The notes: generated from the sequence alone by a model not told the origin. DNA of 64,000 nucleotides from JALORV01 sp963780715 (GCA_963780715.1 CAWADK010000011.1:45587-109586), one strand, 5' to 3'. Shown: positions 8,685 to 16,765, numbered from the stretch's first letter. Program-made: numbers and translations.

Positions 8685-8976
8685 GGCCACCATGGACCAG
8701 CCGCTCAGCGAGGCTGCTGCGAGCGCTCGCAACGAACTGATCCTTCGGCTCAAGCGGGTCGAAGGGCAATTGCGCGGCGTGCAGCGGATGATCGAAACGG
8801 GCGAAGACTGCGAGCCGATCGCCCAGCAGCTTGCCGCCAGTCGCAAAGCGCTCGACAAGGCTTTCTTCGAGCTGCTCGCCTGCGCCATCGAGCACCCGGA
8901 GTTTTCGCCCAACCGCAAGGAAGCGAAGGATCGCCGGATTCAACGCATGGCGCGCGCTCTGGCGCGGCTGGCTTAG
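8671..8976 (+). CDS. CsoR/FrmR-family (DUF156) repressor with altered ligand set
   Basis: A 101-residue all-helical regulator with the family signature RLKRVEGQLRGVQRMIE. Aligned by eye to copper CsoR (Cys-His-Cys), the first cysteine is kept (Cys47), but the His slot is Ala72 and the second Cys slot is Pro76. Cys71 and His75 lie one residue before those slots. A copper site therefore looks unlikely. A two-thiol sensor of the CstR type is possible. A later ATG at 8692 would give a shorter N-terminus without overlap. It closes the RND operon, and the G-tract palindrome upstream of that operon is its likely operator. Confidence 0.85.
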   Translation: MPTRKATMDQPLSEAAASARNELILRLKRVEGQLRGVQRMIETGEDCEPIAQQLAASRKALDKAFFELLACAIEHPEFSPNRKEAKDRRIQRMARALARLA

Positions 8977-8997
8977 CCGCGCGCGCCGCCGCCGGGA

Positions 8998-10773
8998 TCA
9001 GGCGATCCCAGCGGCGGCGAAGCCGTCCTCGATCGCCTTGATCTTGCGCGCCAGCACGGTCGCGCTGTCATTGCGGAACAGCGACCGTGCCGCCTGCAGC
9101 ACGGCGCGCCGGCTGTCGGCAAACTGCGACGTGCGCGACAGGTGCACCGTCAGCGCGATGAAGAACATCGCCGCGATCTCTTTCCGCTTGAACACAAACT
9201 GGCTGCCGCTCTTCGCCGTCATGATGCGGTAAGCGGCGTAGTTGTGGATGCCGCTGTTGTCGTGCACCCAGCCGTAGTCGTTGCGGTTGTAGGTAAACGG
9301 CGGCGTCGCGGTCCGGAAGTCGTTCATGTGCTTCGGCTGGCCGCCCAGGGTGGGATCGGCCATGTTGCGCAGGATCGTGCCGGGGCCGTCGAAGCCCCGT
9401 CCAATGTCCCACACCCATTTGCCCAGCGACCGCTTGGCGTTGGCGATGATCGTCCCGAAGATGTCCGAATACGACTCGTTGAGCGCCCCGGCCTGCGTGC
9501 GGTACTCCAGCCGTGAAGTGTGGTCGGTGACGCCGTGGAACATCTCGTGCCCGACGACGTCGAGCATCGAGGCCACCGAGTAGAACGAATTGTCCGGAAA
9601 CAGGATCTGTCCGTAGACCATCTGCGAGCCGTTCCAGTAGGCGTTCTTCCACTGGCGGGCCGGCACGGTGCCCTCGGCGCGGTCCCAGCAGTTCACGCTG
9701 GAGATCATTTCCCCGCCGCGATTGTCGATGTTGTTGCGCAGGACCACAGTGCGCAGGAAGCGCGCCACTTCGGCGCCATTGGCATGCGCACCGATCGCCT
9801 CCGGCGTCCAGGGCGCCGGCGGGCTTTCGACCAGCGTGCCGGGCAGCAGGTGATCCTGCGTCGTCGGGTCCCGGTAGGCAAAGTCACAGGTCGTGACGTT
9901 GAGCGCAAGGTCGCGCAGCTGCCGCTTGCCTCCGGCGATGACTTCGACGGTAATCTTTCTCTGCTTGCGGTTGGCATCGCGCACCGTCTGCACTTCGGCC
10001 GCCATCGTCGCAGTGCGCGGCAGCTCGGCAAGCAACTTGCCGGTCTTCGCGTCGACGACGTAGTCCTTGAGCGGCGAGTCGCCCTGCGCTGAACGGCTCG
10101 CGGGGCGCGACGAAACGTTCTCGAGGATGTAGGCAAGGCACCAGCGCCGCTGGTGCTGGTCGAAGTAGAAGTACAGACGCGGCGTCTGCGTCACCGTAGC
10201 GACCGCCACTCCGGCGGCCTTCGCCGCCGCGGCCGCGGCCTGCGCCGGCGAGATCTGGGCGATGTTGGAGACTCCGGCCGGCGTTCCCAGCGACGAGTTG
10301 ATCCCGAGACAAGCGTTGCGCTTGTCCAGTTCCACCGTCACCAGCGATCCGTACACCGGAATCTTGTCGAAGTACTGGCGGAACTTGACGACCGTCGTGC
10401 CGGTGAGGGGCATCGCCTCGGCGCCTACGCTCTTGAACTCGGACTGCATGCGACCGGCCACCGGCTTGACCAGCTTCGGCAGGCGATCGTTGGCGAAGGC
10501 CTGGTCCAGGTGCTCGAGAGCGGCCGCTTCGGGTCCCAGTGCGGCGACCGTCGGCGCACGGCGCGGGCCTGCGCGCTGGCCGCGGCGTATGCCGGCGGGC
10601 GGCGCGGCTTCCGCGAGCTCGCGCCCCATGGGCTCGGCCGCGCTGACCGCGAAACCGCTGAGCCCCGTTTCGTCCTTGGCCGCAGCGGCCGCCGCCCGCG
10701 CGCCTCGCGGTGCACGACGTACGCCTGTCGCGCCACCGCCCGGTGGGCTTTTCTTCACGCCACGGACACGCAT
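8998..10773 (-). CDS. M4 (thermolysin-like) metallopeptidase
   Basis: The protein has 591 residues. An N-terminal Arg/Ala-rich region leads into an FTP/PepSY-like propeptide (about 100-300) and then an M4 catalytic domain: HEMFH at 409-413 supplies the zinc histidines and catalytic Glu, ALNESYSDIFG gives the third ligand, and WVHDNSGIHNYAAY holds the active-site His. No convincing Sec signal is visible at the N-terminus (MRVRGVKKSPP), unusual for a secreted zymogen. It may use another export route or act inside the cell. AGGAGA precedes the ATG. It is the last gene of a three-gene minus-strand set and converges with the CsoR-family gene. Confidence 0.9.
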   Translation of the reverse strand: MRVRGVKKSPPGGGATGVRRAPRGARAAAAAAKDETGLSGFAVSAAEPMGRELAEAAPPAGIRRGQRAGPRRAPTVAALGPEAAALEHLDQAFANDRLPKLVKPVAGRMQSEFKSVGAEAMPLTGTTVVKFRQYFDKIPVYGSLVTVELDKRNACLGINSSLGTPAGVSNIAQISPAQAAAAAAKAAGVAVATVTQTPRLYFYFDQHQRRWCLAYILENVSSRPASRSAQGDSPLKDYVVDAKTGKLLAELPRTATMAAEVQTVRDANRKQRKITVEVIAGGKRQLRDLALNVTTCDFAYRDPTTQDHLLPGTLVESPPAPWTPEAIGAHANGAEVARFLRTVVLRNNIDNRGGEMISSVNCWDRAEGTVPARQWKNAYWNGSQMVYGQILFPDNSFYSVASMLDVVGHEMFHGVTDHTSRLEYRTQAGALNESYSDIFGTIIANAKRSLGKWVWDIGRGFDGPGTILRNMADPTLGGQPKHMNDFRTATPPFTYNRNDYGWVHDNSGIHNYAAYRIMTAKSGSQFVFKRKEIAAMFFIALTVHLSRTSQFADSRRAVLQAARSLFRNDSATVLARKIKAIEDGFAAAGIA

Positions 10774-10806
10774 CTCTGTCTCCTGTTTCGATGGGCAATG
10801 TGAACG

Positions 10807-11406
10807 CTATCGCACACGCCGCCGCGCCGCGTGGCCCGGCGACTTCTTCGCGCGCCGTACGGCCTTCTTCGGCACCGGAACACGGCGCCGGGCACCGGCA
10901 GCCTTCTTAGCGGCTCTTTTGACTACTTTCTTCTTTGCCTTCTTTGGAGCCTTCTTTGGAGCCTTCTTCGGTGCTCTCTTTGGCGCTTTCTTCGCAGTCT
11001 TCTTCGCAGTCTTCTTCGCTGAATCTTTCGCGGGCTTCTTCACCGACTCGCGGGCGACTCTTCTGGCTGCCTTCTTCGCCGGTACAGGAGCAAGCGGCGC
11101 CAGGGCCGTGCCGATCAGCTCGCCCGCAGCATCGACAACCTCCTGCAGCCTCCGGATGCCGGCGATCGTGCTGCCCGATCCGAACGCCGCGATGACCGCG
11201 TTCATCTCGCCGATGAACTTGCGGAACTTGCGCGTCCGCTCCTCGATACTGTCGATCGCATGGCCGATGTACTCCAGCGTCAGCAGGTCACGCTTCTCGC
11301 GTGCGAGCGCTTTCTGCTCCGGATTCGCCGCGGGATCGATGACGATGCTGTGCAGCGCTGCGAACGCCTGCTGGTAGGTTGCGTCGGCCTGTTCGTTGGT
11401 CAGCAT
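10807..11406 (-). CDS. Unknown protein with histone H1-like Lys/Ala/Pro tail
   Basis: A 199-residue protein of unknown function. Residues 1-105 are ordinary and mostly helical (YQQAFAALHSIVIDP, then IEERTRKFRKFIGEMNAVI). Residues from about 108 to the end are nearly all Lys, Ala, Arg, Pro and Val in KKAPKKAPKK-type repeats. Such tails resemble eukaryotic H1 and bacterial AlgP-type proteins and should bind DNA or other polyanions. It starts 4 bases after the upstream lipoprotein gene and ends 33 bases before the M4 protease, so the three are probably one operon. Confidence 0.8.
   Translation of the reverse strand: MLTNEQADATYQQAFAALHSIVIDPAANPEQKALAREKRDLLTLEYIGHAIDSIEERTRKFRKFIGEMNAVIAAFGSGSTIAGIRRLQEVVDAAGELIGTALAPLAPVPAKKAARRVARESVKKPAKDSAKKTAKKTAKKAPKRAPKKAPKKAPKKAKKKVVKRAAKKAAGARRRVPVPKKAVRRAKKSPGHAARRRVR
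10915..11045 (-). repeat. Degenerate tandem repeat encoding the KKAPKK tail
   Basis: On the plus strand the units TTCTTTGGAGCC and TTCTTCGCAGTC recur in 12- and 15-base steps. They encode Lys-Lys-Ala-Pro/Thr blocks in the minus-strand gene. Such arrays expand and shrink easily, so tail length may vary among strains. Confidence 0.7.
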
Positions 11407-11410
11407 CGTC

Positions 11411-12508
11411 TCAGCCCTTTCTCTTGTCCTGGTACGCCATGTAGGTTTCGCGCAGCAGGATCACCGCGCGCTCGAGCTCGGCCGCCGACGGAATCGCCGG
11501 TTGAGCCTGCTCGGCGGCCAACTGCAGGTTCCTCAGGCTGCGCTCGAGTTCGTTGAGGAGCGCGAGGTAGGCGATCAGCACTTGGCGGTAGGCGTTGAGT
11601 TCGTCGTCCGTTGCGGCGACCCTTGCCAGCTGTGCGCGGCCGTCCTGCGCCAGGCTCGCAACCTGGGCCTTCGCTTCCGGCGTCAGGGCGGCCGTGCCGC
11701 GCTGCGCGGGCTTCACCGGCGCGACCAGCCGCACGCCGCCGGCGAGTACCGGAAGCTTTTCGACGTCGGCGTTGAACGCCGTAATCGCCACGTCCGCTTC
11801 ACGGCTGGCCTGGAACGACGCAGCGAGCTCGCCCAGCCGCACTCCGGTCGCGTTGGCCAATTCCGCCAGTGCGGCGATTTCGAGGTCATTCAGACCGGCC
11901 CGGACCCGGTAGAAGTCTCCGGCGTCCTCGCGCAGCAGGACGATGAACTTGTCGTTGATCAGCGGCGCGCCCTTGCCCACGGCCTCGACGAACTGGCGGC
12001 GCGAATGCTCACGCGCCGCTTCAAGCGCGAGCGCCCTCAGCGGCGCCAGGTAGCCCGACACCTCGGCCGCGCTGGCCGCGATCGCCTTCAGCGGGAAGTT
12101 GTTAAGGCTCGCAGAGAGACCGTCGACGGCCGCGGCGAGTTCATCGGCGGGCTTGCCTTCGGCCAGCGCCGTCAGCAGATCGTTGTAGCGCGCGACGACG
12201 TCCCACGCCTGCATGCGAACCAGCACATGGTCCACCGGAGCGGACTTCTTCGCCTCGGCGGCCGGATCGAACGACGTGCCGCGCCGCCTCTGTTCCGGCT
12301 TGGCCGCCGCGCGCCGCGACTTGATCTCCTCGAACTGCGCGACCGCCACGCCGTAGTCGAGCACGACCGTCTCGCCAGCCGTGCGTGCCTTCGCGAAAGT
12401 GTCCTTGTAGGTCGCGAACTCCCGTTGCGGGATCGTCGTGCAGGCGGCTGTGAGTATCGCCAGCAGCAGCGCAACCACGGACCCGCGCAGCCCTGCAGGT
12501 CGGGGCAT
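11411..12508 (-). CDS. Unknown lipoprotein, mostly helical
   Basis: A 365-residue protein. The signal VVALLLAILTAAC has a good lipobox with Cys23, followed by T-T-I-P-Q. The mature part is rich in Ala, Glu and Leu with long predicted helices and no motif I recognise. It is the first gene of the minus-strand set with the Lys/Ala-tail protein (4-base gap) and the M4 protease. An envelope role is likely and the function unknown. Confidence 0.8.
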   Translation of the reverse strand: MPRPAGLRGSVVALLLAILTAACTTIPQREFATYKDTFAKARTAGETVVLDYGVAVAQFEEIKSRRAAAKPEQRRRGTSFDPAAEAKKSAPVDHVLVRMQAWDVVARYNDLLTALAEGKPADELAAAVDGLSASLNNFPLKAIAASAAEVSGYLAPLRALALEAAREHSRRQFVEAVGKGAPLINDKFIVLLREDAGDFYRVRAGLNDLEIAALAELANATGVRLGELAASFQASREADVAITAFNADVEKLPVLAGGVRLVAPVKPAQRGTAALTPEAKAQVASLAQDGRAQLARVAATDDELNAYRQVLIAYLALLNELERSLRNLQLAAEQAQPAIPSAAELERAVILLRETYMAYQDKRKG

Positions 12509-12932
12509 GGACCTCTCCTGTGTCGTGTTCGACGTTGTTGTTGCTCACCCCAGCCATGAATGCGCTGAAATTGAAGGTGAGTTGAGGATCTTGCGCCCCG
12601 CACTCCGCGCGAGTCCAGCGCTGCGCAGCCGCCCTCGCTTCTTTCCGGTACACGCGCCGCGGGCGTACGCGCTCCCGCCATGCCGCGCGTGGGAACACAG
12701 TGAGCCGCACGTGAGAAACGCGCCGCCCTGTCTCTTGACACGTGGTCACCCGCCGGACTGCAAGCATGAGACCTCGCCTGGTTCCTGATCACCCGCAGAA
12801 AGGCGACCGGCGCGATGGCTTTGCCGCGCTGCCCGTGGTGAGCGGAATTCTGCGGACCGGCGCGCGAGCGCGCCCCATGGCCGCATGCAAGTCCGGCACA
12901 ATCGGATCGCGCACCGAACGCCGGAGCCCACC
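12509..12932. other. Intergenic region without a supported gene
   Basis: This stretch separates the divergent lipoprotein gene and the benE-type gene. It contains only Arg-rich overlapping frames with no start-site support. It should hold the promoters of both genes; I cannot pick a clear sigma-70 site. A ribosome-site-like GGAG lies just before the downstream ATG at 12933. Confidence 0.5.
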
Positions 12933-14156
12933 ATGCCCCTGGAGTCTGCCCAAAGGCCGTTGCCCGGATTGCGCCAGATCGTCGCCGACTCCGGCGGCCT
13001 CTACCTCGCTAACGCTGTCATTGCCTTCATCTTCGCCGCTACGGGGCCGGTCGCGATCATCCTCTCCGTCGGCGCGCGCGGCGGGTTGAGCGAATCCGAC
13101 CTGTCGTCCTGGATCTTCGGCTCGTTCTTCCTCAATGGGCTGATTACCCTGCTCTTCTGCACGCTGTACCGGCAGCCGCTCGTCTTCTTCTGGACCATTC
13201 CGGGAACGGTTCTGGTCGGCCAGGCGCTCGGCCATTTCAGCTGGCCCGAGGTCATCGGCGCCTTCCTCGCCACCGGACTGCTCATGCTGGTGCTGGGCCT
13301 CTCTGGCTGGGTACGGCGCGCGATGCAGGCCGTGCCGATGCCGATCGTGATGGGGATGGTGGCGGGCGTGTTCCTACGCTTCGGCCTGGGCCTGGTGTAC
13401 GCGGTTCGCGACGATTTCTGGATCGCCGCACCGATGATCGTCGCTTTCCTCGCACTCGGTGCCTCGGCCGGTTGGTCACGCCGGCTGCCACCGCTGATCG
13501 GCGCGCTATTCGTCGGCGCGGCGGCGATAGCCCTACTCGGCAAGTTTCATTCGCACGGCTGGGCGCTGCACGTGCTCGCCGATCCCAACCTGCACGCGCC
13601 CGTCTTTTCCTGGCGCGCGATGGTGGAGCTCGTCATCCCGCTCGCGATCACCGTGCTCGTGGTGCAGAACGGCCAAGGCGTGGCGGTGCTCAACGCCGCC
13701 GGCCACAAGCCGCCGATCAACGCGATCACGGTGGCCTGCGGCGCGGGCTCGATGCTTGCCGCTCTTGTCGGCACAGTCTCGACGTGCCTCACCGGCCCCG
13801 TCAACGCGATCATTTCGGGTTCGGGCGAGCGGCACCGGCACTACACCGCGGGCCTCGCCGTCGGCGTGCTCGCACTGGCGTTCGGGCTGTTCGCGCCGAT
13901 GTTCACCTGGCTGATGCTTGCCACTCCACCCGCTTTCATTGAAGCGCTCGCCGGCCTCGCCATGCTCCGCGTGCTCCAGACCGCGTTCAATGTGTCTTTC
14001 CGCGAGCGCTTCACGCTCGGCGCACTCGTCACCTTCCTCGTCACGGTGGCCGACGTGCCAATCTTCAACGTGGGGGCGCCGTTCTGGGGACTGGTCATCG
14101 GCTACTGTGCGTCACGCCTGCTTGAGCGCAAGGACTTCGGCGCCGCCGGCGGCTGA
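12933..14156 (+). CDS. benE: BenE-family benzoate/H+ symporter
   Basis: A 407-residue polytopic membrane protein with about twelve helices. BenE features include the N-terminal FIFAATGPVAIILSV, the IPGTVLVGQAL segment, the inner repeat QNGQGVAVLNAAGHKPPIN and the TGPVNAIISGSGERHRHY loop. BenE proteins import benzoate or related aromatic acids with protons. No catabolic ben or cat gene is in the window, so the true substrate is open. The ATG at 12933 follows GGAG by 6 bases. Confidence 0.9.
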   Translation: MPLESAQRPLPGLRQIVADSGGLYLANAVIAFIFAATGPVAIILSVGARGGLSESDLSSWIFGSFFLNGLITLLFCTLYRQPLVFFWTIPGTVLVGQALGHFSWPEVIGAFLATGLLMLVLGLSGWVRRAMQAVPMPIVMGMVAGVFLRFGLGLVYAVRDDFWIAAPMIVAFLALGASAGWSRRLPPLIGALFVGAAAIALLGKFHSHGWALHVLADPNLHAPVFSWRAMVELVIPLAITVLVVQNGQGVAVLNAAGHKPPINAITVACGAGSMLAALVGTVSTCLTGPVNAIISGSGERHRHYTAGLAVGVLALAFGLFAPMFTWLMLATPPAFIEALAGLAMLRVLQTAFNVSFRERFTLGALVTFLVTVADVPIFNVGAPFWGLVIGYCASRLLERKDFGAAGG

Positions 14157-14469
14157 GGCCAGACCAGCCGGTGCCCGCACCGCCGAGGGCTGCGTCGGGA
14201 CACCACAACGTGACCTTCCAACCGCCATAGACGTCCCGCCAGGAAACGCGACTCTGAGGACGGCCGAGCCATCATCGCAGTGCAGCTCCAACTGCCACTA
14301 TCGGCGATTGCCGACTCGATTCCCAGCTTAACTACGTCACATCTATGGCACAGCCAGTCTGTCGCATGTCACATGCCTCGCCCTCTCTGGAATCACCAGT
14401 CTTGGAGGCTCGAGATTCGACACATTACTTCGCGAGAAGCGGCTTGCATTCGCCCACAGTCCGCTCGCG
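14157..14469. other. Intergenic region, nothing recognised
   Basis: Between the convergent benE and HEPN genes. It is less GC-rich than its neighbours, with no credible frame and no clear terminator hairpin followed by a T run. Confidence 0.4.
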
Positions 14470-14898
14470 TCACGCGTTAGAGATTGGCCCGAGTTTGCTT
14501 AACTTGGCAGCGACTGCGCGGGCGGCAACCAGCAGATCCGCCACCAGGCGCTCGTCGAGCATCAGCTGACCTTCGTACTCGCCCTTGTTGCGCACATCGT
14601 GACACTTGGCCAGAACACGCCACACCTCCGGACCGAGGCCGAGCGTGTGGGGCAGCAACTGGAAGACGATGTATCGATTGCCCGAGCGGTACCCGTGCCG
14701 ACGCAGCGCGGCCAGGCACAGCGCATGTGCTGCGTTGTAAGCGAGGTCGAAGCGACTTTCGAGCGCAAGCGACCCCTTGCCCGCATCGGTGAGCCGTGCC
14801 AGTCCCGAACTCTTGAGCCCCTCGACCTCGGCCGCATCGGCTGGCTCAGCGTGCAGCGGTTTCCCCGCTCCGCACAGGTTCTCAAAGGCCGAGGGCAT
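14470..14898 (-). CDS. HEPN-domain protein, likely toxin of an MNT/HEPN pair
   Basis: A 142-residue helical protein. The segment FDLAYNAAHALCLAALRRHGYR matches the HEPN fold's first long helices, and RNKGEYEG near residue 110 sits where HEPN RNases carry the R-x(4-6)-H motif, here with Tyr in place of His, as in SAV_6107-like members. It overlaps the HTH-nucleotidyltransferase gene by 17 bases, so the two are translationally coupled. A GAAGGGAG site lies 6 bases before the second ATG (14898) and abuts the first (14904), which favours 14898. If the pair works like known MNT/HEPN systems, this is the RNase toxin. Confidence 0.75.
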   Translation of the reverse strand: MPSAFENLCGAGKPLHAEPADAAEVEGLKSSGLARLTDAGKGSLALESRFDLAYNAAHALCLAALRRHGYRSGNRYIVFQLLPHTLGLGPEVWRVLAKCHDVRNKGEYEGQLMLDERLVADLLVAARAVAAKLSKLGPISNA

Positions 14899-15523
14899 GT
14901 TCATCTCCCTTCAGCCAGATCTTGGGCTGGTCCAGAACACGTTTGACGAACGCGCCACCGCTCGCCGCGCGCTTCGCCAACTCGGAAGGCGTGAAGATAG
15001 TCGGGTTCACCTTGCGCCCGAGCTGCTGGCTCACCGCTTCGAGCGCTTCGTACAGATCGGCGTACGTGAGATCGTCGCTCACGATCATCAGATCGATATC
15101 GCTGCTCGCACTGTCGCTCCGCTTTGCCACGGAGCCGTAAACGAATGCCGCGTCGATGCGCTTCGCCAGGGGCGCAAGTGCTTCTTGCAGGGGCTCTGCC
15201 AGGCCCATCGTCTTTCTAACAACACTGCACAGTTCATGGAAGATCGGCGAGGCGGGGTTGGCCTGATAGTGCTTTTGGTTTCCCGACACCTGCACCGTGG
15301 CCAGTCCACTCTTCGCCAGGCGTGCCAGCTCGCGCTGGACAGCACCTGATCCCGCGCGCGCCAGCGCGATAAGCTCGTTGGCATAGAAACTTCTGTTCGG
15401 CTGCCCGAACAGGAGCGCCAGAACGCGCTGCTGGGTGCCACTGAATAGTGCATCGGCGAGGCCAATGCGCTCGGGAGCACGCTTGGCCAATGGCTTGCGA
15501 TGGGTGGAGACAGGGCGTGGCAT
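14882..15523 (-). CDS. HTH-nucleotidyltransferase (MNT) fusion, likely antitoxin/autorepressor
   Basis: The protein has 213 residues. Residues about 25-90 are a winged helix (QQRVLALLFGQPNRSFYANE, then GSGAVQRELARLAKSGL). Residues about 105-200 are a minimal nucleotidyltransferase with GSVAKRSDSASSDIDLMIV, the G-S and D-x-D metal-binding motif. In characterised MNT/HEPN systems the MNT enzyme AMPylates the HEPN toxin. Here the fused HTH suggests it also represses its own promoter, in line with the two palindromes just upstream. No ribosome site is seen before the ATG, whereas a TATGAT -10 ends 9 bases before it. Confidence 0.8.
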   Translation of the reverse strand: MPRPVSTHRKPLAKRAPERIGLADALFSGTQQRVLALLFGQPNRSFYANELIALARAGSGAVQRELARLAKSGLATVQVSGNQKHYQANPASPIFHELCSVVRKTMGLAEPLQEALAPLAKRIDAAFVYGSVAKRSDSASSDIDLMIVSDDLTYADLYEALEAVSQQLGRKVNPTIFTPSELAKRAASGGAFVKRVLDQPKIWLKGDEHALGL

Positions 15524-15532
15524 GGCAGCAAG

Positions 15533-15570
15533 ATCATACCCAGATTGGGATCGATCGTGCCCAAATTGGG
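15533..15570 (-). promoter_or_regulatory. Promoter with tandem CCCARATTGGG operators
   Basis: Two near-identical 11-bp palindromes, CCCAGATTGGG (15539-15549) and the perfect CCCAAATTGGG (15560-15570), lie 21 bp apart centre to centre, two helical turns. On the minus strand a TATGAT -10 (15538 to 15533) directly follows them, 9 bases before the HTH-nucleotidyltransferase ATG. A dimer at each site would block the promoter. Probable autoregulation of the MNT/HEPN pair. Confidence 0.65.
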
Positions 15571-15665
15571 TACCAAGTCGCTACAGGTCGCCTCGGACAC
15601 CCGTACGTGGATCAACCGGATGTGCCACGGCGCTGGCACGTCTCCGGCAAAGCCGGGCAAAGAAA

Positions 15666-15691
15666 AAGGGCCTGCATAACTGCAAGCCCTT
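15666..15691 (-). terminator. Rho-independent terminator after tRNA-Arg
   Basis: On the minus strand AAGGGC pairs with GCCCTT through an inner GC stem, followed by a TTTTTCT run (15667 to 15661). It lies 10 bases beyond the tRNA 3' end. Confidence 0.75.
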
Positions 15692-15701
15692 CTTGAGTGT
15701 G

Positions 15702-15778
15702 TGGCGCGCCCGGCAGGATTCGAACCCACGACCCCTTGGTTCGTAGCCAAGTACTCTATCCAACTGAGCTACGGGCGC
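15702..15778 (-). tRNA. tRNA-Arg (anticodon ACG)
   Basis: A complete 77-base cloverleaf with encoded CCA. The acceptor arms GCGCCCG and CGGGCGC pair fully, the anticodon stem CTTGG/CCAAG encloses loop CTACGAA with ACG as anticodon (A34 expected to become inosine), and the T loop TTCGAAT is standard. It reads CGU, CGC and CGA codons. Confidence 0.98.
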
Positions 15779-15825
15779 GAGGTCGCGAGTTTACCACGCA
15801 CCATCATCGCGCCTGGCCGCCAGCG

Positions 15826-16527
15826 CTAGAAGCCGATGGACACGCCGATGTTCGCCACCGGGTAGTACTTGAAGTTCTTGATGCTGTCCTGCAGGTCGAT
15901 CGCTTCGAGCGCGGTGCTGGCCTGGATCTGGCTGCAGAGGGCCGCGGGTGTTGCCGGGCCGCAGGTGGCGGTCAGCGTCGCCTTGGGCGTGCCCTGGAAC
16001 ATGACGCCGAGGTCCGCATAGAAATTCACTCCCGCGCCGGAGACGCGACCGTACCCGATGCCCAGATAGGGCGCCGCGGAACTGCCGGACTTCACCGTGC
16101 CAGTCAGGCTGCCGACGGCCGCGGCCGGATACGTCGTCCCGCCCAGCGTATACGTGCCGCCGTTGGCCTGCGCCGTCACGTCGACCTTGTTGTCATTGAA
16201 GATCACGCCGCCCGTTATGCGGAACAGCGGGCCGAGCGGTGCCCAGTCGAGGAACAGGTTGGCGTTGGATAGCTTCGTCTTGGCGTCGTAGTTGACGTCG
16301 GTGGAGTCGACCGAGGTGTTGAAGTTGAGCCACGAGTAGCCTGCCCGCGCCGCTAGGGTCGGCACGAGTTCGACGGCAACATCGCCGCCGATGCCAGTCG
16401 TGCCGGCGCGGACGCCAACCCCGGCGGCCGAGGCCTCGGCAGCCCCGAGCAGGGCAGTGATCACAACGGCGAGGCGGATGCAACGCACAAGCTTCTCCAA
16501 GCGTTTGGCAGGAACCGGATTATTCAA
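15826..16527 (-). CDS. Small outer-membrane beta-barrel protein
   Basis: A 233-residue protein with a signal peptide ending A-E-A-S-A-A near residue 35. The mature part shows alternating hydrophobic strands (VGVRAGTTGIGGDVAVEL, ARAGYSWLNFN, APYLGIGYGRV) and a terminal aromatic strand ending V-S-I-G-F, as expected for a barrel inserted by the Bam machinery. Two cysteines (TATCGPA...ALCSQ) could bridge an external loop. No specific family is assigned. It sits alone between two tRNA genes with a strong hairpin upstream. Confidence 0.75.
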   Translation of the reverse strand: MNNPVPAKRLEKLVRCIRLAVVITALLGAAEASAAGVGVRAGTTGIGGDVAVELVPTLAARAGYSWLNFNTSVDSTDVNYDAKTKLSNANLFLDWAPLGPLFRITGGVIFNDNKVDVTAQANGGTYTLGGTTYPAAAVGSLTGTVKSGSSAAPYLGIGYGRVSGAGVNFYADLGVMFQGTPKATLTATCGPATPAALCSQIQASTALEAIDLQDSIKNFKYYPVANIGVSIGF

Positions 16528-16584
16528 CGGCCGCCGGTGCCATCGCGAGACTGCGTATGTTCTAGCCGCGATGCGGTATCAAGA

Positions 16585-16617
16585 ATGCAAACGCCCCCGA
16601 AGTGGGGGCGTTTGCAT
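16585..16617. terminator. Strong hairpin, probable terminator of tRNA-Ser
   Basis: ATGCAAACGCCCCC (16585-16598) and its exact complement (16604-16617) form a 14-bp stem with a 5-base loop. It starts 2 bases after the tRNA-Ser 3' end on the minus strand. No long T run follows, so it may also act in RNA processing. Confidence 0.65.
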
Positions 16618-16618
16618 C

Positions 16619-16712
16619 TGGCGGAGACGGACGGATTCGAACCGTCGATGCACGTTTTTGCGCGCATGCTCCCTTAGCAGGGGAGTGCCTTCGACCTCTC
16701 GGCCACGTCTCC
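16619..16712 (-). tRNA. tRNA-Ser (anticodon GCT)
   Basis: A 94-base class II tRNA with encoded CCA: acceptor GGAGACG with CGTCTCC, anticodon stem CTCCC/GGGAG around loop CTGCTAA (anticodon GCT, reads AGC/AGU), long variable arm, and T loop TTCGAAT. It lies downstream of lysC on the same strand, beyond the lysC terminator. Confidence 0.98.
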
Positions 16713-16765
16713 AAAATCTTCCGCACTCATCTGCGAACGCGCGCGCAACGCGCGAGCCCCACTTC

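Noticed and set aside
12141..12792. Overlapping minus-strand frames upstream of the unknown lipoprotein
   Set aside because: Arg-rich frames that overlap the lipoprotein gene in other phases, with no ribosome site or family match.
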